From Vicingus serpentipes (lineage in GTDB: Bacteria > Bacteroidota > Bacteroidia > Flavobacteriales_E > Vicingaceae): a DNA stretch of 38,754 bases. Shown here piece by piece: positions 26,029-35,089 of the stretch. Below the pieces are notes generated by a model. The model searched no databases and had not been told where the DNA came from. It was given only the letters and a program-made list of their open reading frames with translations. How positions within the stretch are numbered: the stretch's first letter is position 1; each line of letters opens with the position of its first letter. A program made the translations under genes and the position numbers. Location: the NCBI GenBank assembly GCA_024103385.1, contig JAGFIT010000028.1:1-38754 (forward strand). The letters run 5' to 3'.

Positions 26029-27630
26029 ATGTTTAGAGCCATCAAAATATTTATCTTTTTTGCTTTTGTGGTTGCTTTCTTTTCGTGCAGAAAAGATTTT
26101 GAACGACCTAATTGGGATGTTGATTTATTAACACCACTCATAAAGACATCGCTAACCTTAGATCACTTACTCCCTGATTCAACTTTACAAACGAGTTCAG
26201 ACACAAGCCTTAAATTAGTTTATCAAACCAATATGTTTGATATTGATGTGGATTCCTTGTTTCGAATTCCTGATACAACAATGGTGGAAACATTTTCTCT
26301 AGCATTACCATCCATATTAAATCCAGGAGATTTTTTCTATAGTACATCTAGGGAATTTAATTTGAATGTAAACAATGGAGTAGAATTAACTACTGTTTAT
26401 ATTGAATCAGGATTTATTGAAGTGGAAGTGTTTAGTGATATTAAAGAAAAAATAATAGCAGAATATATCTTTCCTAGTGCAACAAAAAATGGAGATACGT
26501 TGGTAGTAAGTGAATTAATACCTGCATCAACTGGTGGTCAGCCAGGGTATTTAGTTAAAAGGGTGGATGTGAGTGGTTATCATTTGGATTTAACGGGAAT
26601 TACAAAAACAAAAGTAAATACGATGGTAGTAAGGGCATCAGGTATGGTAGATACCAATGCAGCTGGACCAGTAGTAGTTGCTGCGGGAGAGAAAATTAAA
26701 GTCAACAATAGGGTAATAGCTCTTGTTCCGGCTTATGCAAAAGGTTATTTTGGAAATCAACAAATCCATTTTGGCCCAGAAACAAAGGATTTTAATGTAT
26801 TTACAAAAGTGCTGGGAGGATCAATAGATATTGATCAGGTTGATGTTAATTTAGAATTTGAAAATGGAGTGGGTGTTGATGCTCAATTAATTATCAATCA
26901 ATTTTCTACAAAAAATACTGCAAATAACACTAGTGCGTTATTGGCTCATCCTGTTATAGGGAATTCGGTGAATATTAATAGAGCTCAAGAAACATTTTCT
27001 ATACCAGAAGTAACTTATACTAGTTATAATATGCTCATGAACACATCTAATTCTAATATTGATCAGCTTATAGAAATATTTCCTAATCAGTTGTTGTTTG
27101 ATTTAAATTTAAACATTAATCCACTGGGTAATATTTCTGGAAACAATGATTTTGTTTTCAAAAAACATCCTATGAAAGCCAACTTAAATGTGGAGTTCCC
27201 ATTATCGCTGATGGCAAACAATTTAACATTAGTGGATACCATTGATTTTTCGTTGCCGACTAAAAAAGAAAAAGGAGAAATTATTGATGGAACATTATAT
27301 ATATATGCAGACAATACTTTCCCTTTTGATGCTAATATTAACCTAGCACTCTATGATAAAGACTCAAAATTTATTCAAAAATTAACGGTGGTTGATAAGG
27401 TAAGAGCAGCAGTGCTTAATGCATCATTAAAGGTGGATCAGGCCATGTTTTCAGTAGTGGCTATCCCATTATCAGAAGCAGATATTGATAATTTATATAA
27501 AACCAAGAAAGCAGTTATGAAAATAACTTTTACTACACAGCCCCAGTCCCAATTTGTCAAAATTTATGAAGGATATGCGATTGATATTAAGCTGGTAGGA
27601 GATTTCGCTTACAATGTCGATCCAAACTAA
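26029..27630 (+). CDS. Large predicted lipoprotein of unknown function
   Basis: A 533-residue protein that I do not recognise. Residues 1-19 are a hydrophobic signal and Cys20 in FFSC is a plausible lipobox, common in this phylum with aromatic residues ahead of Cys. The rest is beta-rich and has no catalytic motif. It is followed 3 bp later by the 416-residue outer-membrane-like protein, so the two probably work together in the cell envelope. A start at this ATG gives a proper lipoprotein signal. Confidence 0.72.
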   Translation: MFRAIKIFIFFAFVVAFFSCRKDFERPNWDVDLLTPLIKTSLTLDHLLPDSTLQTSSDTSLKLVYQTNMFDIDVDSLFRIPDTTMVETFSLALPSILNPGDFFYSTSREFNLNVNNGVELTTVYIESGFIEVEVFSDIKEKIIAEYIFPSATKNGDTLVVSELIPASTGGQPGYLVKRVDVSGYHLDLTGITKTKVNTMVVRASGMVDTNAAGPVVVAAGEKIKVNNRVIALVPAYAKGYFGNQQIHFGPETKDFNVFTKVLGGSIDIDQVDVNLEFENGVGVDAQLIINQFSTKNTANNTSALLAHPVIGNSVNINRAQETFSIPEVTYTSYNMLMNTSNSNIDQLIEIFPNQLLFDLNLNINPLGNISGNNDFVFKKHPMKANLNVEFPLSLMANNLTLVDTIDFSLPTKKEKGEIIDGTLYIYADNTFPFDANINLALYDKDSKFIQKLTVVDKVRAAVLNASLKVDQAMFSVVAIPLSEADIDNLYKTKKAVMKITFTTQPQSQFVKIYEGYAIDIKLVGDFAYNVDPN

Positions 27631-27633
27631 AAA

Positions 27634-28884
27634 ATGAAAAAACTTTTAACTTTAATAATAGGGTTTTTCATAGCAACTTTTTTGGTAGCTCAAGATAATA
27701 ATGATTTTTTTCAAGACACTACACAACGAGTTAATATTGATTTAGGTGTAGGTTACACTTATGGTTCAGGAACAATAAGTAATGAGTTTTTAAATAAATT
27801 TGTTTTTGGAGGAAGGATTGAGCAAGATTTAAAAGATAAAGCGTACAAAAAATTAGCAAATAATAACTTCGCAGGAGGAGACTTGAAATACCAAGTTAAT
27901 GTGGAGATTCCAATGGATACTTTTTTTCGGAGAACTAACTTGTCTCTTTTAATAGGGCTTGAACATGTAGCGCATTTTGATGCCAATTTCACAGAAGATT
28001 TGTTCAAGTTTACTTTTGAAGGAAATAAACAATTTGCAGGAAAAACAGCAGAAATAGGAGGAACCAATTTTAACGCTTTTACCTACCAACAAATTAATTT
28101 TGGAATAATTAGTCACAAAATCAAAAATCAAAAATTAGCAAAAGAAGGCTTTATTGTTTCTTTAATAAAAGGGCAGTCCCACCAAGCAATTACAATTCCA
28201 AGGGGGAATATATTTACAGAACAATTAGGTAAAGAGTTGGAGGTGGATATTAATTATGAATACAATGCTAGTGATACGGCTAATAAAGGGGTAATGGCGT
28301 TTAATGGCTATGGGGTTTCTACAGATTTGTTTACGGAATTCTTTTTGAAAAATGGAAATAAAATTCATTTGGCAGTTAACGATTTAGGTTTTATTGTTTT
28401 TAATAACCATTCTATTGACCAATCAGCGGACAGCACCTTTTTTTTTGAAGGAGTAGAAGTGGATAATATTTTTGACTTAAACGATAGCTTGTTGGCAGAA
28501 ATATCAAAAGATTCAATTATTAATGACATTACCAATCATAAAAAAGAAAGTTATTCTATAGCGCTTCCAACTTCTTTTAATATTAATTACACCAAATACA
28601 TCAGTCAAAAATGGAAAATGGATATTGGTTTTTATTATAAGGTGTTGTCGAATTATTTCCCACTAATATATACGAACACGTATTATTATTTTAACACCTC
28701 TTTAGCTCTTAAGTTCCACCTGTCCTATGGCGGTTATGGGAAGTTAAATACAGGAATAGCGATTGCTAAGTCAGTCAAGAATCAGTTAAATATTTTTATT
28801 GGCACAAACAATCTTGGAGCATTCATTGTGCTAGGAGCATCATACGCTAATAGTGGTTTTGTAGGAATAAAAGCTTATTTTTAA
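27634..28884 (+). CDS. Predicted outer-membrane beta-barrel protein (DUF5723-like)
   Basis: A 416-residue protein. The signal peptide is MKKLLTLIIGFFIATFLVAQ. The remainder alternates aromatic and polar residues and ends in YANSGFVGIKAYF, with a terminal Phe, a sign of an outer-membrane barrel. The layout (short region, then segments such as YSIALPTSFNINYTKYISQKW) resembles the DUF5723 family, which is restricted largely to Bacteroidota. The gene is 3 bp after the lipoprotein gene and 12 bp before kdsA, making a compact operon. No transport substrate can be inferred. Confidence 0.72.
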   Translation: MKKLLTLIIGFFIATFLVAQDNNDFFQDTTQRVNIDLGVGYTYGSGTISNEFLNKFVFGGRIEQDLKDKAYKKLANNNFAGGDLKYQVNVEIPMDTFFRRTNLSLLIGLEHVAHFDANFTEDLFKFTFEGNKQFAGKTAEIGGTNFNAFTYQQINFGIISHKIKNQKLAKEGFIVSLIKGQSHQAITIPRGNIFTEQLGKELEVDINYEYNASDTANKGVMAFNGYGVSTDLFTEFFLKNGNKIHLAVNDLGFIVFNNHSIDQSADSTFFFEGVEVDNIFDLNDSLLAEISKDSIINDITNHKKESYSIALPTSFNINYTKYISQKWKMDIGFYYKVLSNYFPLIYTNTYYYFNTSLALKFHLSYGGYGKLNTGIAIAKSVKNQLNIFIGTNNLGAFIVLGASYANSGFVGIKAYF

Positions 28885-28896
28885 TAAAAAAGAGAA

Positions 28897-29706
28897 ATGA
28901 ATAATATACCCAATTTAAAACATACCGACTCAGGAAATTTTTTTCTAATTGCTGGTCCATGTGCAGTTGAAAGTGAGGAGAATGTATTTGAAATAGCATG
29001 TACTATTAAGGCAATTGCAGAGCGATTAGAGATACCTTATATTTTCAAAGCATCTTATCGTAAAGCAAATCGTTCACGTTTAGATTCATTTACAGGAATT
29101 GGAGACGAGAAAGCTTTAAACATTATCAAAAGTGTTAAAGATAGATTAGGTTTGCCTGTTCTTACAGATGTACATACGGCAGAAGAATGTATGATGGCGG
29201 CTAAATATGTAGATGTTTTGCAAATACCAGCGTTCTTATGTCGCCAAACAGATTTGTTGGTTGCAGCTGCTAAAACTGGCAAAGTGGTGAACATTAAAAA
29301 AGGACAATTTTTAGGGCCTGAATCGATGCAGTTTGCTGTCAATAAAGTAAAAGAGTCAGGCAATGAGAAGGTGTGGTTAACAGAGAGAGGAACCACATTT
29401 GGGTATCAAGATTTAGTAGTAGATTACAGATCAATTCCAGTAATGCAACAATATGCACCAACTGTCTTAGATATTACACACTCTCTTCAACAACCTAATC
29501 AAACATCAGGTGTTACGGGAGGGAAACCGGAGTTGATTGAAACAATAGCCAAAGCAGGTATAGCGGTTGGTGTAGATGGGATATTTATAGAAACCCATCC
29601 TGATCCAGCTAATGCAAAAAGTGATGGAGCTAATATGTTGAGGTTAGATTTATTAGAGGATTTATTAGTTAAATTAGTTAAAATTAGAAAAGCGATTAAT
29701 GCTTAG
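28897..29706 (+). CDS. kdsA: 3-deoxy-8-phosphooctulonate synthase (KDO 8-P synthase)
   Basis: A 269-residue enzyme that joins phosphoenolpyruvate and arabinose 5-phosphate for lipopolysaccharide inner-core Kdo. Motifs: AGPCAVES (Cys22), FKASYRKANRS, IPAFLCRQTDLL, NVKKGQF-like NIKKGQFLGPES, TERGTTFGY, DITHSLQQP, FIETHPDP, AKSDGAN. The Cys in AGPCAVES, with His, Glu and Asp in the later motifs, marks the metal-dependent class (as in Aquifex), not the E. coli type, which has Asn at that site. It overlaps the next gene by 8 bp. Confidence 0.96.
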   Translation: MNNIPNLKHTDSGNFFLIAGPCAVESEENVFEIACTIKAIAERLEIPYIFKASYRKANRSRLDSFTGIGDEKALNIIKSVKDRLGLPVLTDVHTAEECMMAAKYVDVLQIPAFLCRQTDLLVAAAKTGKVVNIKKGQFLGPESMQFAVNKVKESGNEKVWLTERGTTFGYQDLVVDYRSIPVMQQYAPTVLDITHSLQQPNQTSGVTGGKPELIETIAKAGIAVGVDGIFIETHPDPANAKSDGANMLRLDLLEDLLVKLVKIRKAINA

Positions 29707-31177
29707 ATTTTTTCAAATAGCACTCCTTTTGTTGCCAATAGTTGGGTTTTCTCAAAAAGACACTTTAGCACATCTATACATGTTTGGAGGAAGTGATAAT
29801 GACAATGCTGAAGATGTAGCAGCTACTTCAGATGGAGGTTATATTGTGGTTGGATCAACATCCAGTAATAGTTATGGCAATACAGATGTATATTTATTAA
29901 AAGTAGATTCTTTATGTGATTACCAATGGAGTTTTGCGTTGGGAGGTGCAAATAATGATTGGGGCTATTCGGTAAAACAAACTTATGATAAAGGGTTTAT
30001 TATAGCAGCTAGCTCTAATAGTTATGGTAATGGAGGCTATGATGCAGTATTGATGAAACGCGATAGTGTTGGAAAATATCAATGGACTAGAAGTTATGGC
30101 GGGGATGATTGGGATTTTGCTTATTCTGTTGTTCAGGCTTATGACAGTGGATATGTTTTTTGTGGAGAAACATATAACAACAGTAATGGTCAATCTGATG
30201 TTTATGTTGTAAAAACAAATCCTTTAGGAGATACGCTTTGGACAAAAACGATAGGAGGAAGTTTAATAGATAAAGGAAGTTCAGTAATAGAGACATCAGA
30301 TTCAAATATAGTAGTAGCAGGATTAAGAAATACATTAACGGATTCTACACAAGCATATTTAATTAAATTATCTTCATCAGGAATATTGTTGTGGGATAGT
30401 TTGTATGGAGGTGCAGGATATGAAGAAATTAAAGGAATAAATGAGACAAGTGATGGAGGGTTTATTTCAATAGGAATAGCAACAAACATTGGTGTAGATA
30501 AGGATTATTATGCGTTAAGAACAAATAAAGATGGAGTTAAAGTTTGGGGAAACATGTATGGAAATCCTGGTGATGAAGTGGGGTATGACATAGCTGAGTT
30601 AATGAACGGAGATTTTTTAGCTGTTGGATATACTGCTGCTGCTGGTGCTGGAGAGAAAGATGGGGTTTATTTCAAAATACATTCAGCTGGATGGTGGCTT
30701 GAAGGCGGTACGTTTGGAGGAATATTAAAAGATAATTTAAAAAAGATAAGTATTGGAAATAATAATCAAATGGTATTTGCTGGTGCTACTAATTCTTATG
30801 GTAATGGTAAGGAAGATGTTCTATTAATTCGTTTAGATACACTTTACCCATCAATGGATACAGCAATAGTGCTTTTTCAGGATACAATGCCATTAAGTTC
30901 GGGTAAGAAGAATGAAAAATCAACTAAATTATTTGTGTTTCCTAATCCAGTAAAGTCACAATTTTATTTAAAAATCATGGAGATAGGCGAATTGGGTTTT
31001 GTTGATATGATGATTACAGATGTATCAGGGAGGGTAGTGTATTCTCAAGCTATTTACCAACCTCAAACTAAGATTGATATATCACAGGTTTCATCTGGAG
31101 TTTATTTCCTTGTAATAAAGTCAAAAGGAGAGAATATGTATTGGAATCAAAAAATAATTAAAATCAACAATTTTTAA
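29699..31177 (+). CDS. Secreted repeat protein with T9SS sorting domain
   Basis: A 492-residue protein. The signal peptide ends at about residue 18 (LLLPIVGFSQ). Residues 25-385 are about seven repeats of roughly 48-55 residues built on GGSDNDNAEDVAATSDGGYIV-type blocks followed by YLLKVDS and W, the delta-60/propeller-like repeat common in bacteroidotal surface proteins. The C-terminus (about 400-492) is a T9SS sorting domain with VFPNPVKSQFYLK, GRVVYSQ and SSGVYFLVIKS. The start ATG at 29699 lies inside kdsA (8-bp overlap). The 3' end overlaps convergent paaD by 4 bp. Confidence 0.88.
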   Translation: MLRFFQIALLLLPIVGFSQKDTLAHLYMFGGSDNDNAEDVAATSDGGYIVVGSTSSNSYGNTDVYLLKVDSLCDYQWSFALGGANNDWGYSVKQTYDKGFIIAASSNSYGNGGYDAVLMKRDSVGKYQWTRSYGGDDWDFAYSVVQAYDSGYVFCGETYNNSNGQSDVYVVKTNPLGDTLWTKTIGGSLIDKGSSVIETSDSNIVVAGLRNTLTDSTQAYLIKLSSSGILLWDSLYGGAGYEEIKGINETSDGGFISIGIATNIGVDKDYYALRTNKDGVKVWGNMYGNPGDEVGYDIAELMNGDFLAVGYTAAAGAGEKDGVYFKIHSAGWWLEGGTFGGILKDNLKKISIGNNNQMVFAGATNSYGNGKEDVLLIRLDTLYPSMDTAIVLFQDTMPLSSGKKNEKSTKLFVFPNPVKSQFYLKIMEIGELGFVDMMITDVSGRVVYSQAIYQPQTKIDISQVSSGVYFLVIKSKGENMYWNQKIIKINNF

Positions 31178-31677
31178 ATACACTTAAAGTAATCAAAAGG
31201 CTCTAAGCAATCATTACATTGGTACAGTGCTTTGCAGGCTGTTGAGCCAAACTGACTTTTAAGTTGGGTGTTTTCTGAGTTACATTGAGGGCATTTTACG
31301 ATTTTTTGATCAGAAGAAAATAATACTCCTTTATCTTCTGTTCCTTTCACAGGTGGAGCAATCCCATATTTTCTAAGCTTTTCCATTGCCGTTTCACTCA
31401 TCCAATCGGTAGTCCATGCAGGAGAATAAACCATTTTTATTTCTACATTTTCTATCCCCTTTGATTTTAAGGTGCTGATAATTTCATCTTCAAAAAGTTT
31501 CATGGCAGGGCAACCTGTATAGGTAGGTGTGATTGTAATAATCACTTTATCTAAAGTAATTTCTACATTTCTTAAAACACCTAATTCTTCAATCGTAATT
31601 ACAGGAATTTCAGGATCAGGAATCCCAGAAAGAAACCCCCAAATTTGTTCTTTTGTATAGTGTGAATTACTGTTCAT
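31174..31677 (-). CDS. paaD: 1,2-phenylacetyl-CoA epoxidase subunit PaaD
   Basis: A 167-residue protein. The N-terminal two thirds is a DUF59/MIP18 domain (IPDPEIPVITIEELGVLR, TPTYTGCPAM, VKMVYSPAWTTDWMSE-type blocks). The C-terminus carries CPQC and CNDC pairs for a zinc or Fe-S ribbon. PaaD helps mature the epoxidase, most likely in metal-centre assembly. It is the last gene of the leftward paaABCD operon, after a 60-bp gap from paaC. Confidence 0.95.
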   Translation of the reverse strand: MNSNSHYTKEQIWGFLSGIPDPEIPVITIEELGVLRNVEITLDKVIITITPTYTGCPAMKLFEDEIISTLKSKGIENVEIKMVYSPAWTTDWMSETAMEKLRKYGIAPPVKGTEDKGVLFSSDQKIVKCPQCNSENTQLKSQFGSTACKALYQCNDCLEPFDYFKCI

Positions 31678-31737
31678 TTCACATTATCAACAAAGAGTCT
31701 TGAAATCTTAATTCTTGAGCTCTTAATATCTGATTAA

Positions 31738-32496
31738 CTACCATTTAGCAGTTGGGTAAGCTCTTTGTAAAAATTGCATTTCAGCAATCAAATGGCCTAA
31801 ATATTCAGAATGCATGGCATCCAATCTTCCAGTTTGCATATACTCGTCTTCAGGACGAGAAAGAGTTGCTCTTTCTAAAACATCATTAACCGTTTTATCC
31901 CAATCTTTTTTAATAGAGTTTAAATCAACAGCTATTCCTTCTTTTATTAAAAGTTCATCTACTTCATTCATTTCAAATAAATCTCCAGTAAATTCCCATA
32001 AATTGTTTAACGATTCTTGAACTTTATTATGACTTTCTGAGGTGCCATCACCTAAACGAACCAACCATTCAGCACTATGTCTTAAATGATAAGTTACCTC
32101 TTTGATAGACTTTGCAGCATGAGCAGCAATCATTTCGTCTGAACTGTTTTTTAATGCCTGGTATAAGTGATAAAAGAAAGCTGAGTGTAAAAAATTTCTT
32201 ACAACAGTATCTCCAAAATGACCGTTTGGTCGTTCGGATAACAGTGTATTATAATACTCCCTTTCTTCTCTTTTATAAGCTAGGTCATCTTCTGTTCTGC
32301 CTTTACCTTCAATCTCTCCAGCATAAGTTAGCATGGTTCTGGCTTGTCCAATTAAATCTAGAGCAAGATTGGTCATAGCAATATCTTCCTCCAAAATAGG
32401 GCCATTACTACACCACTCAGCCATCCTTTGTCCAAGAATTAAACTGGAATCACCCAACCTTAAACAATAATTTATTAATGCATCTTTTTTTTCCAT
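31738..32496 (-). CDS. paaC: 1,2-phenylacetyl-CoA epoxidase subunit PaaC
   Basis: A 252-residue subunit with a ferritin-like fold and family blocks LGDSSLILGQRMAEWC, LALDLIGQARTML, KEVTYHLRHSAEWLVRLGDG and EYLGHLIAEMQFLQRAYP. PaaC is the structural partner of PaaA in the heterodimer that epoxidises phenylacetyl-CoA; its own metal site is degenerate in known members. The length is as expected. It follows paaB with a 25-bp gap. Confidence 0.96.
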   Translation of the reverse strand: MEKKDALINYCLRLGDSSLILGQRMAEWCSNGPILEEDIAMTNLALDLIGQARTMLTYAGEIEGKGRTEDDLAYKREEREYYNTLLSERPNGHFGDTVVRNFLHSAFFYHLYQALKNSSDEMIAAHAAKSIKEVTYHLRHSAEWLVRLGDGTSESHNKVQESLNNLWEFTGDLFEMNEVDELLIKEGIAVDLNSIKKDWDKTVNDVLERATLSRPEDEYMQTGRLDAMHSEYLGHLIAEMQFLQRAYPTAKW

Positions 32497-32521
32497 AATT
32501 CAATATCTTAACAAATGCTTA

Positions 32522-32815
32522 TTAAATGTGCTTAGCTCCATCAGGCATCACATAGTGCGTAGGGTGTCTGTATATTTTATCGTCAGAAGGATCAAAAAAG
32601 GAATCATTATCTTCTGGCATAGACGAAACGATAGCATTTAAAGGAACAACCCATAAACAAGTTCCTTCTTGTCTTCTAGTGTAGGTATCTCTTGCATTTT
32701 GCAAAGCCATTTCTTTATCTGTTGCATGTATGCTTCCAGCATGTTTATGAGGAAGTCCTGGCTTGCTTTGTATAAATACCTCCCATACGTCTCCCTGATT
32801 ATCTGTATTACTCAT
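32522..32815 (-). CDS. paaB: 1,2-phenylacetyl-CoA epoxidase subunit PaaB
   Basis: A 97-residue protein with the typical block WEVFIQSKPGLPHKHAGSIH and C-terminal PSDDKIYRHPTHY. It is the small bridging subunit of the PaaABC(E) complex. It is 26 bp downstream of paaA. Confidence 0.96.
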   Translation of the reverse strand: MSNTDNQGDVWEVFIQSKPGLPHKHAGSIHATDKEMALQNARDTYTRRQEGTCLWVVPLNAIVSSMPEDNDSFFDPSDDKIYRHPTHYVMPDGAKHI

Positions 32816-32841
32816 ATTGTAAGTTTTAATTTTGTTAAAAT

Positions 32842-33783
32842 TTAGGCCACTAATTGTTTTTCTTTTTGTTTAGCAGCATAAGCTAATGCTGCCTCTCTAA
32901 CCCAAGCACCATCTTGGTGTGCTTTTTTATGATGGTTTAATCGTTGTTTATTGCATGGACCGTTTCCTTTTACAACTCTCCAAAATTCCTCCCAATCCAT
33001 CTCTCCAAAATCATAATGACCTTTTTCTTCATTCCATTTTAAATCTGGGTCAGGAATAGTAAGACCTATTACTTCAGCTTGCTGAACAGTTTTATCGATA
33101 AATTTTTGTCGAAGCTCATCGTTGGTTTCTCTTTTTATTTTCCATTTTACTGCATTTCCTGTATTGGGAGAATCAGAATCATGAGGACCAAACATCATGA
33201 TTGACGGCCACCAAAATCTATTTAGAGCATCTTGAGCCATTGCTTTTTGTTCAGGAGTTCCATTAGCCATATGCGCCATAATTTCATAACCTTGCCTCTG
33301 ATGGAAACTTTCTTCCTTACATATTCTCACCATTGCCCTAGAATAAGGTCCATAAGAGGTCCGTTGTAACGAAACCTGATTAACAATTGCGGCACCATCA
33401 ACTAACCAACCAACAGCACCCATATCAGCCCAAGTTAATGTAGGGTAATTAAAAATACTGGAATATTTGGCTTTTTCGGTTTGTAGTTCTTCAATGTATT
33501 CGTCTCTACTTTTCCCAAGTGTTTCGGCAGCAGAATACAAATACTGACCGTGACCAGCTTCGTCTTGAATTTTAGCTAATAAAACGACTTTTGCTCTCAA
33601 ACTAGGGGCTCTACTAATCCAATTTCCTTCGGGTTGCATTCCTATTACTTCAGAGTGTGCATGTTGAGAAATTTGACGTTGCAAGTGCTTTCTATAATCT
33701 TCAGGCATCCAATCTTTAGGTTCTATTTTAATTTCAGCATCAATTTTTGCTTGGAATTCTTCTAGCTTTTTTATGTCTTCCAT
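32842..33783 (-). CDS. paaA: 1,2-phenylacetyl-CoA epoxidase catalytic subunit PaaA
   Basis: A 313-residue di-iron oxygenase subunit. Metal-binding motifs are visible in [13 protein letters not shown] and [15 protein letters not shown], together with family blocks [23 protein letters not shown] and [14 protein letters not shown]. It inserts one oxygen into the aromatic ring of phenylacetyl-CoA using electrons from PaaE. It heads the leftward operon paaA-B-C-D. Later pathway genes (paaG, paaZ, paaJ, paaK) are not in the window. Confidence 0.97.
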   Translation of the reverse strand: MEDIKKLEEFQAKIDAEIKIEPKDWMPEDYRKHLQRQISQHAHSEVIGMQPEGNWISRAPSLRAKVVLLAKIQDEAGHGQYLYSAAETLGKSRDEYIEELQTEKAKYSSIFNYPTLTWADMGAVGWLVDGAAIVNQVSLQRTSYGPYSRAMVRICKEESFHQRQGYEIMAHMANGTPEQKAMAQDALNRFWWPSIMMFGPHDSDSPNTGNAVKWKIKRETNDELRQKFIDKTVQQAEVIGLTIPDPDLKWNEEKGHYDFGEMDWEEFWRVVKGNGPCNKQRLNHHKKAHQDGAWVREAALAYAAKQKEKQLVA

Positions 33784-33928
33784 GAAATGAATGTTAATGT
33801 TCTTACAAGTTTAATCAATTTCGTTTGTATTTCAGTGGGTTTTTAGTTGGATGTTATTTTTTTTAAAAATTTTATAAGATTTGTTGTGAAATAAATTTTC
33901 CTGTAAAAAGGATTTAATTTATAAGTTT

Positions 33929-33936
33929 TACCTTTG
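33929..33936 (+). promoter_or_regulatory. -7 promoter element for paaE
   Basis: TACCTTTG, exact TAnnTTTG, 27 nt before the ATG at 33964. A clear -33 TTTG is not present 19 nt upstream. The 180-bp gap with paaA also holds a weak leftward match (TAAACTTG on the minus strand). Confidence 0.55.
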
Positions 33937-33963
33937 TAAAAAGAATTGGAAAAAAGAGGAATT

Positions 33964-35010
33964 ATGTTTAAAAAGTTGAAAGTTAAGGAAGTTAAGAAAG
34001 AAACAAATAATGCTATATCTATTGTGTTTGATGTTTCAGCGGATTTAAAAGATGAGTTTAACTATCAATCGGGTCAATACGTTACCGTTAAAAAAAATAT
34101 AGATGGAGAAGACGTAAGAAGAGCTTACTCCCTGTCTAGTTCTCCTGATGAAGAAGACTATAGGATTGGGGTTAAAAAAATTGAAGGAGGAAAAATGTCT
34201 TCTTTTCTGAATGACAATTTAAGTGTTGGTGATGAGTTAGACGTAATGCCTCCTAAAGGAAACTTTTTATTAAATAGTACTTCAGCTCATTCAGTAGGGT
34301 TTGCTGCTGGGAGTGGAATTACTCCCATTATATCTATGATAAAATCCGTTTTAAAGGCTAACGGAACTTTTACCTTATTTTACGTAAATAAGACTTCTGG
34401 AGATATTATTTTTAAAAGTGAGTTGGATGCTTTAAAGAACGATTATCCTAATAATTTTCATTTGAATTACATCTATACTAGAGAAGAAACTGGAAATCAA
34501 TTTTTTGAAGGTAGAATTAATAAAGAAAAATGTAACGAGTTAATGAAATCGGATTTGGACTTATTAAAAGCAGATGGATTTTATATGTGTGGACCTGAGG
34601 AGATGATAGTGGGGATAACGAGTTCATTAAAAGAATTAGGGGTAAATGAAAGTAAAATACACTTTGAGCTTTTCACCGCTTCTTCTAAAACAGCCGAAGT
34701 GCCTGTTGTTTCATCTAGGTTTTCTGGAGAAAGTCAAGTAAGAGTAATTATGGATGGTGAAGAATTCGATTTTGAATTGAGTGGAGATGGAGATTTTATT
34801 TTAGACGCAGCTATAGAACATGGTGCTGATGCTCCATTTTCATGTAAAGGAGCTGTTTGCTGTACATGTAAAGCAAAAGTGATTGAAGGAAAAGCAATAA
34901 TGGAGATGAATTATTCTTTATCTGATGAAGAAGTGGAAGAAGGATACATATTAACATGTCAAGCACACCCTGCTTCAGAAAAAGTAGTGGTAGATTATGA
35001 TGTAACATAG
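33964..35010 (+). CDS. paaE: 1,2-phenylacetyl-CoA epoxidase reductase subunit PaaE
   Basis: A 348-residue flavin reductase with FAD-binding domain (RAYSLSSSP), NAD(P)-binding domain (FAAGSGITPIISM and MCGPEEM) and a C-terminal plant-type [2Fe-2S] ferredoxin domain with C294, C299, C302 and C332. It passes electrons from NAD(P)H to PaaA. Start ATG at 33964 (MFKKLKVKEVKKE) follows a purine-rich AAAAAGAGGA; an upstream in-frame TTG at 33946 is less likely. It is divergent from paaABCD, unlike the E. coli paaABCDE order. Confidence 0.95.
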   Translation: MFKKLKVKEVKKETNNAISIVFDVSADLKDEFNYQSGQYVTVKKNIDGEDVRRAYSLSSSPDEEDYRIGVKKIEGGKMSSFLNDNLSVGDELDVMPPKGNFLLNSTSAHSVGFAAGSGITPIISMIKSVLKANGTFTLFYVNKTSGDIIFKSELDALKNDYPNNFHLNYIYTREETGNQFFEGRINKEKCNELMKSDLDLLKADGFYMCGPEEMIVGITSSLKELGVNESKIHFELFTASSKTAEVPVVSSRFSGESQVRVIMDGEEFDFELSGDGDFILDAAIEHGADAPFSCKGAVCCTCKAKVIEGKAIMEMNYSLSDEEVEEGYILTCQAHPASEKVVVDYDVT

Positions 35011-35033
35011 ATATATTAATAATGTGATGTTGA

Positions 35034-35064
35034 AAAGGTCTAGCAATGCAGGCCTTTTTTTTAT
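35034..35064 (+). terminator. Terminator of paaE
   Basis: The 7-bp stem AAAGGTC / GGCCTTT (35034-35040 and 35051-35057, one G-U) with a 10-nt loop is followed by a T-run. Confidence 0.82.
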
Positions 35065-35074
35065 TTTCCTCAAC

Positions 35075-35082
35075 TAACTTTG
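35075..35082 (+). promoter_or_regulatory. -7 promoter element for the NlpC/P60-SDR pair
   Basis: TAACTTTG, exact TAnnTTTG, 7 nt before the ATG at 35090. The transcript would be leaderless or carry only a few nucleotides. No -33 TTTG is seen; the region upstream is the paaE terminator T-run. Confidence 0.5.
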
Positions 35083-35089
35083 ATGATTG

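Noticed and set aside
29912..30489. Minus-strand open frames opposite the T9SS repeat protein
   Set aside because: They arise from the repetitive coding strand and have no start context or recognisable product.
33946..33963. Longer N-terminus of PaaE from TTG
   Set aside because: It lies too close to the -7 element and the extra residues are not typical; ATG 33964 follows a purine-rich tract.
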